From Arenimonas sp. (GTDB lineage: Bacteria; Pseudomonadota; Gammaproteobacteria; Xanthomonadales; Xanthomonadaceae): DNA of 64,000 nucleotides. Location of the stretch: positions 1 through 64,000 of the forward strand of contig JAPLSJ010000085.1 of the NCBI GenBank assembly GCA_026398695.1, read 5' to 3'. The notes under the pieces were generated by a model. That model worked only from the letters and a program-made list of their open reading frames with translations, did no database searches and was not told the origin of the DNA. Made by a program: the position numbers and the translations under genes. Positions 25,701 to 34,065 of this stretch are shown piece by piece. The first letter of the stretch is position 1. The number at the start of each line of letters is the position of its first letter.

Positions 25701-27429
25701 GCGCGCGCCGATCCTGGCCGAAGTGAGCGCGCCGCGCGCACTGGCGCCGGGCGACCGCAGCACGGTCACGCTGGACCTGCAGAACTACACCGGCCAGGCC
25801 GGCGAGTTCAGCGTCAGCCTCGACACCACCGGTCCGATCGCGGTGGCGGGCGAGCGCCGCAAGGTGTCGCTGGCGCCGGACGCGAAGTCCACGCTCACCT
25901 ACGTGCTCAGCGGCACCGAAGGCTTCGGCGTGGGCACGCTGAAGCTGCGCGTCGAGGGCGGCGGCTTCACCGTGAACCGCGAGTTCGACGTGCCGGTGCG
26001 CGCCGCCTGGGGCAGCGTGGTGCGTTCGCGCGCCCAGACGCTGCAGCCCGGTTCGTCGCTGTCGTTGGGCGGCGAGCTGGCGGCGGGCCTGATGCCCGGC
26101 ACCGTGTCGGCGCGCATGACGCTGACCACGCAGCCGCCGATTCCGTTCGCACGCGCGCTGCAGGACCTGCTCGACTACCCCTACGGCTGCGTCGAGCAGA
26201 CCACCACCCGCGGCTACGCGGCCCTGCTGCTGGACGCCGACAGCGCCAGGCGCATGGGCTTCGCCGGCCTGGACGAAGAAACCCGCCGCAAGCGCATGGA
26301 AGGCGCCTTCAGCCGCCTGGCGGCGCTGCAGTCGGGCAACGGCCACTTCTCGATGTGGGGCGGCAGTGACTCGGCGGCCATCCTGACGCCGTACATCACC
26401 GAGTTCCTGCTCAACGCGCGCGACGCCGGCTTCGCGGTGCCCGACGCGATGCTGCAGAAGTCGCTCGAGCGCCTGAGCGAGGACCTGCTCACCGGCGGCG
26501 TGCCGTTCTATTCCTACGACGCCTCCGACCACCTGCGCTTCGCCTACCAGGCGCAGGCCGGCTACGTGCTGGCCAAGGTGAACCGGGCGCCGCTGGGCAC
26601 GCTGCGCGCGCTGTACGACAACGAGCGCGGCAAGTCGCTCACCGTCCTGCCCCTGGTGCACCTGGGCCTGGCGCTGGCGATGCAGGGCGACGAGGCCCGC
26701 GCCAGCAAGGCCATTGCCGAGGGCCTGGCCAAGAAGGACGCGCGCCCGCGCTGGCTCGGCGACTACGGCTCCGACCTGCGTGACCAGAGCCTGATGCTGG
26801 CCCTGCTGCGCGAGAACAAGCGCGCCGGCGGCGGCCAGGACCAGCGCCTGCTGGCCCTGTCGCGCGACATGCAGGCCCGCGTGGCCGAGACCCACTACTG
26901 GCTCAGCACGCAGGAACAGATCGCGCTGGCCCGCCTGGGCAAGAGCCTGGCGCTGGACGCCAGCGCCACGTTCTCCGGCCAGCTCAGCGTGGGTGGCGAA
27001 GACACGGCAATCGACGCCGACCGCCTGCTCAGCCGCGACTTCGCCTTCGGCGACCTGGCGGCGGGCGTGCGCTTCGCGCCCCAGGCCGACGCCGACGCGC
27101 TGCTGGTGGACCTGCTGCCGGCCGGCCTGGAAATCGAAAACCTCAACCTCACGCCGGACGAGCAGTGGGCCGACGTCACCATCGAGGGCATCACCATCAC
27201 CGATCGCAGCGACGCCTCGGAGATCCAGCACGAGGAGTACCGCGACGACCGCTACGTGGCCGCGCTCAAGCTCTATTCGGGCCAGAAGGCGCAGCTGTTC
27301 TACCTGGTGCGAGCCGTCACGCCGGGCACGTACGTGGTGCCGCCGCCGCAGGTGGAGGACATGTACCGGCCCGAGCTGCGCGGCGTGGGCCGCGCCATCC
27401 CGGCGACGGTGACCGTCGTCCAGCCGTAG
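22702..27429 (+). CDS. Bacterial alpha-2-macroglobulin lipoprotein (YfhM-like)
   Basis: Lipobox LVAGC in MKNLASLRRALALFVLSLAIVLVAGCKRD; LSVLDRKGEVVAKAETDGSG, WFDVFAWSGRDLYRPGET (MG domains); thioester motif YPYGCVEQTTTRGYAALLL; directly followed by pbpC. Confidence 0.93.
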   Translation: MKNLASLRRALALFVLSLAIVLVAGCKRDANEVPEMQSGAPVDARPKIEGFGLVSAGRGERQGDVAIALEFSQPLAASQEFDALIVVTGPDGAVVTGSWVLDDEAMTLRFPYVEASRDYTVLIRAGLAAADGKTLGKDDQRTVNTGPVEPAVGFASQGSVLPARDTRGLPVVSVNVQEVDVEFLRVRDSEVANFFVSYQRGGRRGGWELSDSEWQDRVAITRVADSVYLNRFVLGGADNERRLTYLPVQNITELQEPGLYFALMRKVGAYGDDYETATFFVSDIGLHLRAYGDSVFVHTASLKTGEPAGSIALSVLDRKGEVVAKAETDGSGNALVGYKLDASHVLVARSGNDVSLLPFNQPALDLSEFSVAGRKQAWFDVFAWSGRDLYRPGETLRLSALMRDHDGRAVKAQPLFLSLKQPDGKVFLETQLAAGEGGYYSWTHALPADVPTGRWQVEFRTAPGAAEVVQGMSLRIEEFLPERMKLDLASAKPTLAPGEPFPLSVEAAYLYGAPASGNRFTARLSVTADQHPLEAFPDHYFGDPTITLPKDAKDALDQALDAKGKLTASLPLPEEAAAPTAPVAVVVSGSVYESGGRTVTRSLKRTLWPAPALVGVRPLFDMKEGSPANGVAGFNVMRTDAAGKRLPAAALKVSLVRERRDYHWRQEEGGGWGYDYSARYETVESRDVAARADGDTRVDFQVEWGEYRLEVLDPETGLLTRLPFVAGWSWDNQNRGLDARPDKVKLALDKTSYRAGDTLRITVTPPQPGQGILVVESDKLLHVQPLLAKPGETYELKVTEEWERHDVYITALVLRGGSALEKVTPARAVGVAHVPMDRTARTVPVTVEAPKQTRPEQALPVTISAPALAGKTAWATVSAVDVGILNITRFPVPDAAAHFFAQRRLGVDAYDLYGRVIESFEGEAATLRFGGDMALLALPQARRPTARVQTVDLFAGPVKLDAKGRAKVDVMVPDFNGTLRVSALVYSDEVYGQGSSESILRAPILAEVSAPRALAPGDRSTVTLDLQNYTGQAGEFSVSLDTTGPIAVAGERRKVSLAPDAKSTLTYVLSGTEGFGVGTLKLRVEGGGFTVNREFDVPVRAAWGSVVRSRAQTLQPGSSLSLGGELAAGLMPGTVSARMTLTTQPPIPFARALQDLLDYPYGCVEQTTTRGYAALLLDADSARRMGFAGLDEETRRKRMEGAFSRLAALQSGNGHFSMWGGSDSAAILTPYITEFLLNARDAGFAVPDAMLQKSLERLSEDLLTGGVPFYSYDASDHLRFAYQAQAGYVLAKVNRAPLGTLRALYDNERGKSLTVLPLVHLGLALAMQGDEARASKAIAEGLAKKDARPRWLGDYGSDLRDQSLMLALLRENKRAGGGQDQRLLALSRDMQARVAETHYWLSTQEQIALARLGKSLALDASATFSGQLSVGGEDTAIDADRLLSRDFAFGDLAAGVRFAPQADADALLVDLLPAGLEIENLNLTPDEQWADVTIEGITITDRSDASEIQHEEYRDDRYVAALKLYSGQKAQLFYLVRAVTPGTYVVPPPQVEDMYRPELRGVGRAIPATVTVVQP

Positions 27430-27430
27430 C

Positions 27431-29836
27431 GTGCGCAGGGCGCGCGTAACGGCCGCCGCCGCGGCAGGGCTGAACCGGCCTGCCGCGGGCCAGCGCCGGC
27501 CCGGCACGCGGCGTCGCCGCCTGCTGGCGGCCGGCGTGCTGGGCCTGCTGTTGCTGTTTGCGCTCGACCGCCTGTTCCCGCCGCCGGTGCCGGAGGCCAG
27601 CGATGGCGGGGCGGTGGTGCTGGCCGCCGACGGCACGCCGCTGCGCGCGTTCGCCAACCGCGACGGCGTGTGGCGCTACCCGGTCACGATCGGCCAGGTG
27701 TCGCCGCACTACCTGCAGGCGCTCGTGACCTACGAAGACCGCTGGTTCCGCCGGCATCCGGGCATCAATCCGCCGGCGATGCTGCGCGCGGCCTGGCAGT
27801 GGGCCGCCAATGGCCGCGTCGTGTCGGGCGGGTCCACGCTGACCATGCAGGTGGCCCGCATCCTGGAGCCGCACTCGCGCACGCCGCTGGGCAAGCTGCG
27901 GCAGGCGCTGCGCGCGCTGCAGCTGGAGTGGCGCTACTCGAAGGATCAAATCCTTTCGCTCTACCTCAACCACGCGCCGTTCGGCGGCACCATCGTCGGC
28001 GTGGAAGCGGCGAGCTGGGCTTACCTGGGCAAGCCCGCGTCCAGCCTGTCCCAGGCCGAGGCGGCGCTGCTCGCGGTCCTGCCGCAGGCACCCAGCCGCC
28101 TGCGCCCCGACCGCCACCCCGAAGCCGCGCGCGCCGCGCGCGACAAGGTGCTGGCGCGCATGGCCACGCTGGGCACCTGGACCCGGGCGCAGGTGGACGA
28201 CGCCCGCATCGAGCCGGTGGTGGCGCGACGCCTGCAGCCGCCGATGTCGGCGCCGCTGCTGGCCCAGCGCCTGCGCGCCGCCAACCCGGGCCGCACGCGC
28301 ATCCGCAGCACGCTCGACGCGTCGCTGCAGCGCGTGCTCGAGCAGCGCCTGGCCGGCTATTTCTCGCAGCTGCCCGAGCGCACGTCGGCGGCGCTGCTGG
28401 TGGTTGACAACGCCACGCTGGAAGCGCGCGCCTACGTCGGCTCGCTCGAGTTCGCCGACACCACGCGCCTGGGCCACGTGGACATGGTGCGCGCCACGCG
28501 CTCGCCCGGCTCCACGCTCAAGCCCTTCCTCTACGGCCTGGCGCTGGACGATGGCCTGGTGCATTCGGAAAGCCTGCTGGTGGACGCGCCGCAGAGTTTC
28601 GGCGACTACCGCCCCGCGAACTTCGATCCCGCGTTCAACGGCCCGGTGTCGGTGGCGGAGGCGCTGCGGCTGTCGCTCAACGTGCCGGCCGTGGACATGC
28701 TCGACCGCCTCGGCCCCGAGCGCTTCACCGCACGCCTGGCGCATGCGGGCGTGGTGCTGCGGCTGCCGCGCGGCGCCAAGCCCAACCTGTCGATCATCCT
28801 GGGCGGCACCGGCACGCGGCTGGAGGAACTGGTCGGCGCCTATCGCGCCTTGAACGCCGACGGCCTCGCCGGCCGCGTGCGCTACGCCGCCGGCGCGCCG
28901 ATGCAGGAGCGCCGGCTGCTGTCGCCCGGCGCGGCCTGGATCATCCGCGAAATCCTCGAACAGCACGGCCGTCCCGGCCAGCGCGACGAAGCCTTCGACA
29001 CCACCGGCCGCGCGCGCGTGGCCTGGAAAACCGGCACCAGCTACGGCTTCCGCGACGCCTGGGCGCTCGGCAGCACGGCGCACTACACCGTGGGCGTGTG
29101 GGTGGGCCGGCCCGACGGCACGCCGCTGCCCGGGCAGTACGGCGCGATCACGGCGCTGCCGCTGCTGTTCGAAGTGGTGGACAGCCTGCCGCGCAACGGT
29201 GGCGATGGCCGCCAGCGCGGCATGCCCGCCACGGTGCGCAAGCTCGACATCTGCTGGCCGCTGGGCCTGCCGCCGGAACCCGCGGCACCCGCGCTGTGCC
29301 ATCAGGCGCGCGAGGCCTTTGCGCTGGCCGGCACGCTGCCGCCCACGCTGCCCGAGCGCGAGGCGCGGCTTTGGAGCGCGGGCCGGCTGGCGCTGGAAGT
29401 GGATGCACGCACCGGAAAGCGCCTCTCCGCGAGCTGCGGCGCCACGCACGCCCGCCAACGCACCGAAGTGGCGCGCTGGCCGGCGCTGGCGTATCCGTGG
29501 CTTCCCGCAGCGCTCAGGCACGCCGGCGCGGTGCCGCCGCTGTCGCCCGACTGCGCGCCCGACGCGCTGGAGGCGATGGAAACGCTGCGCATCGAGGGCC
29601 CCGGCAATGGGGCGCGACTGGCCCGCACCCCGGGCAGCGCCAAACCCGCCACGCTGCGCCTGCGCGCCTACGGCACGCAGTCCCGCGTGCGCTGGCTGGT
29701 GAACGGCCGCCTCGCCGGTGAAACCCTCGGCCCGCGCCCCTGGACCCACGCCTTCGACACCCCCGGCCCGCAGCGCATCACCGCACTCGCCGACACCGGC
29801 GCCTTCGCCGAACTCACGCTGCACGTCATCCGCTGA
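27431..29836 (+). CDS. pbpC: Penicillin-binding protein 1C
   Basis: Glycosyltransferase motifs VTYEDRWFRRHPGINPPAMLRA, GGSTLTMQVARI, ALQLEWRYSKDQILSLYLNHAPFGG; transpeptidase TRSPGSTLKPFLYGLALD, LSLNVPAVD, KTGTSYGFRDAW; C-terminal biPBP-like domain. Confidence 0.95.
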   Translation: MRRARVTAAAAAGLNRPAAGQRRPGTRRRRLLAAGVLGLLLLFALDRLFPPPVPEASDGGAVVLAADGTPLRAFANRDGVWRYPVTIGQVSPHYLQALVTYEDRWFRRHPGINPPAMLRAAWQWAANGRVVSGGSTLTMQVARILEPHSRTPLGKLRQALRALQLEWRYSKDQILSLYLNHAPFGGTIVGVEAASWAYLGKPASSLSQAEAALLAVLPQAPSRLRPDRHPEAARAARDKVLARMATLGTWTRAQVDDARIEPVVARRLQPPMSAPLLAQRLRAANPGRTRIRSTLDASLQRVLEQRLAGYFSQLPERTSAALLVVDNATLEARAYVGSLEFADTTRLGHVDMVRATRSPGSTLKPFLYGLALDDGLVHSESLLVDAPQSFGDYRPANFDPAFNGPVSVAEALRLSLNVPAVDMLDRLGPERFTARLAHAGVVLRLPRGAKPNLSIILGGTGTRLEELVGAYRALNADGLAGRVRYAAGAPMQERRLLSPGAAWIIREILEQHGRPGQRDEAFDTTGRARVAWKTGTSYGFRDAWALGSTAHYTVGVWVGRPDGTPLPGQYGAITALPLLFEVVDSLPRNGGDGRQRGMPATVRKLDICWPLGLPPEPAAPALCHQAREAFALAGTLPPTLPEREARLWSAGRLALEVDARTGKRLSASCGATHARQRTEVARWPALAYPWLPAALRHAGAVPPLSPDCAPDALEAMETLRIEGPGNGARLARTPGSAKPATLRLRAYGTQSRVRWLVNGRLAGETLGPRPWTHAFDTPGPQRITALADTGAFAELTLHVIR

Positions 29837-29948
29837 GCCCTCGTGCAGGGCCGCGCCAGCGAGGCCAGCGTGCCTGCGCAAGGCGCGTCGCGGCCGGTGC
29901 TAAGCTGCTTCGGCCGGAGGGGCCGGCGCACGTCACGGAGCGCAACGA

Positions 29949-30040
29949 TGCGCATTGCCGACTGTCTGCTGATGGGCTGCCTTGCTCTGCTCGTCAACTC
30001 TCAACCAAGCAGCCTCGTGCTGCGAAAGGGACGTCCATGA
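29949..30040 (+). CDS. Possible short ORF / leader peptide overlapping the caspase-gene start (speculative)
   Basis: ATG...MRIADCLLMGCLALLVNSQPSSLVLRKGRP*, 30 aa, TGA overlapping ATG at 30037. Confidence 0.25.
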
Positions 30041-33000
30041 TCCGTAAGGCCGTCGTTCCTGCCCCGGTCCGAGGCCTTGGACGGAGGATGATATTGCCGA
30101 ACATGCGCATCCCCGGTCTTCTGTCCTGCTTCGGCATTTTCCTTCTGCTCACCGCGTGTTCCGGGCAGGATGCGGCGCCACCGCCGGCAGCCGTCACCGC
30201 TGCGCCGTCCGATGCGGCTGCGACGTCCGATGCTGTGGTTGAGCCAAAGATCATCGTGCAGCTTGGACACCAGGCGCCGGTAATTGCGGTGCGCTGGGTC
30301 GACGGCGGACGCCACCTGGCCTCGCTGGCGAGCGACGGCTCCGTCGTCTTCTGGAACGTGGCCAGCGGCGCCATTCTCGATCATGCGCAGATTCCGCTTG
30401 ATCCGTTGCTGCAGGCCGGCCAGCAGCAAAGCCCGATGCGTTTCCACGCATTCACCGATGGGCCCGTCGCCGGTACGCTCGCAGTGGCCTATGTGGGCAA
30501 GGATGCGGGTGTTGCCGAGCAAGCCTGTCCGGGCGCGCATCACGCTGGCAAGCCATGGTGTACCTACGTCATCGACCTGGCGACGCGCGTGGTCCGGGCG
30601 GACGCAGGAGTCCCGATACCCGCCGGCGAACTGCGTCACTGGCCCATTTCGCCGGATGGCAAGCTGCGCCCGGAACCCAACCACGGCAACGCACGCCGGG
30701 GCTTGCCCAACACGGGCGACGAGCACTTCGGCGATCTCGATCCTACCTGCACCTCGGTACAGCGCTGTCGCTACGGCGTCACGCTGTTCGTGCACGACGC
30801 CAACGCAATCCAAGAACCCATGGCCATCGCACAGCTGGTCGGGCACCCTTCACCAGTGCTCGCGGCGCGCTGGAACAGCACGGGACGTTCCCTGACCTCG
30901 CTCGCCAGCGACGGGTCCATCGTCAGTTGGGACGTGGGCCAGGGCATAGCCTCCCAGCATGCGCAGGTTCCGCTCGATGCCCGCCTGCTGCTGCCCGAAG
31001 GCGGGAACGAACCGCTGCTCCGTCTGCACGCCTTCACCGAGGGATTCGACGGCGGCCTGATGGTGGCGTACGAAGCTGCCAACGACGCTGTCGCCGAACG
31101 TGCCTGTCCGGGCGCCCATCATCCTGGAACGCCGTGGTGTACGTACGTCGTCGAAGCGTGGCCGTTCGCGGTCCGGGCCGATGCCGAACTGCCGATACCG
31201 GCCGGCGAGTCGCCCCTCTGGCCGGTTTCTCCCAACGCCACGCTGCGCCCGAAGGCGAGCCGCGGCGACTTGCCAAATACCGGCGGTGGACACTCCGGCA
31301 CGCCCTGCACGCCGGTGCAACCCTGCCACTACGGCGTCACCGTGTCTGCGACCGGCGGCAATACGGTGTCGCGCGCGTTGACAGGCGACCCGCGCAATTA
31401 TTTCCTCGATGCGGACGTGTCGCCCGAAGGGCTGCGACTGCTGCGGGTGGTGGATTCCTACGATCCTGAATCCGGCCGCATAACCCGCGTGGAAACCCTC
31501 GGCCTTGACAGCGGCAGCCGCGAACCCGTCTTCCAGACGCCGCGCGACTACCACCATGCGAGATGGCTTGACGAGAAGCGCTACTTCCTTGGCAGCAATG
31601 GCTATGACGCCAGCAACGACACGGAAGATGCGATGGCCGGTTTCCCGCCGGCCCGGCTGATCGATCCTGCGTGTGCTGCGCGCGGAGACTGCCCCGCCAT
31701 CGAAAGCCGCTGGCAGACGCGTACGACAGACGCCGGAGGGCTCGTCGCACTCGGGTCGCTTGAAAGCTTGTGCTTCAAGCGCCCTGGGCGGCATCGCGCC
31801 GACAACGTGATCTGCATGGGTGACTCCGTGGACGCCGGCGACGGTGAAACAAGCACTGATCCGCCCGCGACAGGCCTGGCGTTCCGCGACGCCGATGCGC
31901 GTGATTGGCGGGCGTTGGTGGCACCCGCTTTGGCCGACCAACGCATTACCGCCATAGAAACGTCGTCCGATGGCCGGCAGCTCGCGGTCGCGACCCGTGC
32001 CTGGGTGCGTGCCGATTCGCCGGAGGCCGGGCAGGTCTTGCGGCTGTGGTTGCTCGACATCCCGGAAGGCGCCGTGACGGCGCAACGCAGGCTGCTTGAA
32101 ATCGTTCATCCCATCGCAGGCGAGACCATCCGTGCGCTGTCCTTCAGCGCCGATGGTCGCCGCATCGTCTTCACCCTCAATGCGGCAGCGCAGACGGGCG
32201 AGCCGAATGCCGAACTTTACGCGGTCGATACCGATGCTGCGGCAAAGGTACGCACGTGGCCGGGCTTCTCCCAGCGCGTGGTCGCGATCGGCAATGATCG
32301 TGTGCTGGGGCTGGACGACGGCGCGCTGCTCGACCTGGAGACGGGCCGCATCATCGTGCACATCCCGTTCCGGACAGCGGCGGTTCGCGCTGGCTGGATC
32401 GAACGCAGTCGCCTCATGTGGACAAGCACCGAAGATGGCCAGGTCCTGTTCTTGGACAGCGGCGATGGCACCTTGGTGCTGACCCTGTACGCGCTGCCCG
32501 ACAACCGCTACTTCGCGCTCGCACCCGGTGGCCGCTACGACACCAACCTGAGTGCCGATACCCAGCTGGTGCGCTGGCTGGTGCCGGATGCGCCCTGGCA
32601 AAGCCTGGCCGTGCAAACCTTCATGCGCGACTACTACGAGCCCGGCCTGTACCGGCGGCTGCTCGACTGCCGCGCCAGCGATACCTGCGCGACGGCGTTC
32701 AAGCCGCTGCCGGCCATCGCCAGCCTCAACCGCGTGCTGCCCGAAGTGCGCATCACCGGTGTCCGTGCCGGTCGCGACGCCGCCGAAGCGGTGGTCGCGG
32801 TCGAAGTGCGCGAAGGCGTGGACGTCGACGCGCCCAACGGCAAGACGCGCTCCGGCCTCTACAACCCGCGGCTGTTCCGCAACGGCCGCCTGGTGGCGAT
32901 GACGCCCCTGCAGCCGGAGGATGCCGGCACCAACATCGACGAATGGCGCCAGCGCAACGCGGTGCAGGCGGCCAACGGCGTGCACCAGCTCGAGTTCACG

Positions 33001-34065
33001 GTGCCGGTACCGACGCAGGCGGGCGAAGAGACCCAGGAGTTCTCCGCCTATGCCTTCAACGAGGACCGCATCAAGGGCGAGACCGTAACCCGCAGCTGGA
33101 CCCGACCGGCGGTGGCGCCGCGACCACGCCGCGCCTACGTGCTGGCGATCGGCATCGATGACTACGACACGCCGCGCTTCCGCCTGAACTACGCCGTCGC
33201 GGACGCAAGGTTGATGGCCTCGCGCCTGTCCGACATCCCGGGTTATGAAACCCACCAGCTGGTGCTCGCCGCCGAACGCGGCGCCGACGGCCGTCGTGCG
33301 CGGGTGGATCGCGCCACGCTCGCGCGGGTGCTGTCGCTGCTGGCCGGCAATGCCGACCGTGAAGCCACGCTGGCTGCCCTGCGCGCGGACGGCATCGACG
33401 CAAGCGTGCTGCAGCCGGCGACGCCGGACGACGCCGTGATCGTCAGCTTCTCGGGCCACGGCTGGGCCAATCCGCAGGGCGATTTTTACCTGATCCCCGG
33501 CGACGGCCGTTGGCCGGACGGTTCGGAGACGCCGGACCTGTCCACGGTGTTCGCGACCGCGGACCTCGTGGCGCCGTTCCAGGTCATGCACGCCAATGAG
33601 ATCACGCTGGTGATCGACGCTTGCCATTCCGCCGCGAGCGTGTCCGACGGGCGCTTCAAGCCCGGTCCGATGGGCGACAGCGGGCTGGGCCAGCTGGCCT
33701 ACGACAAGGGCATCCGTATCCTGGCTGCGACCCAGGCCGACGACGTCGCGCTTGAGGACGCACGCCTGGGCCAGGGCCTGCTGACCTATGCGCTGGCGGT
33801 GGACGGACTGGGCGGCGGCCAGGCCGACCTCGACGCCGACGGCCGCATCCGCACCGATGAATGGCTGGCCTACGCGGTGCAACGCATGCCGACACTGGCC
33901 AACGATGCCCGCGTCGGCCGCATCGGCGCGGCGGGCGAGGGCAGCCGCGCGATCACGTTCAGCGACCTGCCCGCCGAGGCGCCAGCGCGGCGCGTGCAGC
34001 AGCCGGCGCTGTTCGACTTCAACCCCAAGGCCAGCACGTTGGTGCTGCGCGAGGAGACGCCATGA
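30037..34065 (+). CDS. WD40-like repeat / caspase-like (C14 family) predicted lipoprotein
   Basis: Alternative start 30103 gives MRIPGLLSCFGIFLLLTACSGQ (lipobox LTAC). WD40-like blades (IAVRWVDGGRHLASLASDGSVVFWNV; LAARWNSTGRSLTSLASDGSIVSWDV). C-term PRRAYVLAIGIDDY...VIVSFSGHGWANPQGDFYLIPGD (His at 33457-33459) ...ITLVIDACHSAASV (Cys at 33622-33624). Confidence 0.88.
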   Translation: MIRKAVVPAPVRGLGRRMILPNMRIPGLLSCFGIFLLLTACSGQDAAPPPAAVTAAPSDAAATSDAVVEPKIIVQLGHQAPVIAVRWVDGGRHLASLASDGSVVFWNVASGAILDHAQIPLDPLLQAGQQQSPMRFHAFTDGPVAGTLAVAYVGKDAGVAEQACPGAHHAGKPWCTYVIDLATRVVRADAGVPIPAGELRHWPISPDGKLRPEPNHGNARRGLPNTGDEHFGDLDPTCTSVQRCRYGVTLFVHDANAIQEPMAIAQLVGHPSPVLAARWNSTGRSLTSLASDGSIVSWDVGQGIASQHAQVPLDARLLLPEGGNEPLLRLHAFTEGFDGGLMVAYEAANDAVAERACPGAHHPGTPWCTYVVEAWPFAVRADAELPIPAGESPLWPVSPNATLRPKASRGDLPNTGGGHSGTPCTPVQPCHYGVTVSATGGNTVSRALTGDPRNYFLDADVSPEGLRLLRVVDSYDPESGRITRVETLGLDSGSREPVFQTPRDYHHARWLDEKRYFLGSNGYDASNDTEDAMAGFPPARLIDPACAARGDCPAIESRWQTRTTDAGGLVALGSLESLCFKRPGRHRADNVICMGDSVDAGDGETSTDPPATGLAFRDADARDWRALVAPALADQRITAIETSSDGRQLAVATRAWVRADSPEAGQVLRLWLLDIPEGAVTAQRRLLEIVHPIAGETIRALSFSADGRRIVFTLNAAAQTGEPNAELYAVDTDAAAKVRTWPGFSQRVVAIGNDRVLGLDDGALLDLETGRIIVHIPFRTAAVRAGWIERSRLMWTSTEDGQVLFLDSGDGTLVLTLYALPDNRYFALAPGGRYDTNLSADTQLVRWLVPDAPWQSLAVQTFMRDYYEPGLYRRLLDCRASDTCATAFKPLPAIASLNRVLPEVRITGVRAGRDAAEAVVAVEVREGVDVDAPNGKTRSGLYNPRLFRNGRLVAMTPLQPEDAGTNIDEWRQRNAVQAANGVHQLEFTVPVPTQAGEETQEFSAYAFNEDRIKGETVTRSWTRPAVAPRPRRAYVLAIGIDDYDTPRFRLNYAVADARLMASRLSDIPGYETHQLVLAAERGADGRRARVDRATLARVLSLLAGNADREATLAALRADGIDASVLQPATPDDAVIVSFSGHGWANPQGDFYLIPGDGRWPDGSETPDLSTVFATADLVAPFQVMHANEITLVIDACHSAASVSDGRFKPGPMGDSGLGQLAYDKGIRILAATQADDVALEDARLGQGLLTYALAVDGLGGGQADLDADGRIRTDEWLAYAVQRMPTLANDARVGRIGAAGEGSRAITFSDLPAEAPARRVQQPALFDFNPKASTLVLREETP

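Noticed and set aside
21781-27657. 1958-aa minus-strand ORF
   Set aside because: Antisense to the A2M gene and neighbours; low-complexity Ala/Arg/Gly/His composition with no recognisable domain, typical of antisense frames in very high-GC DNA.
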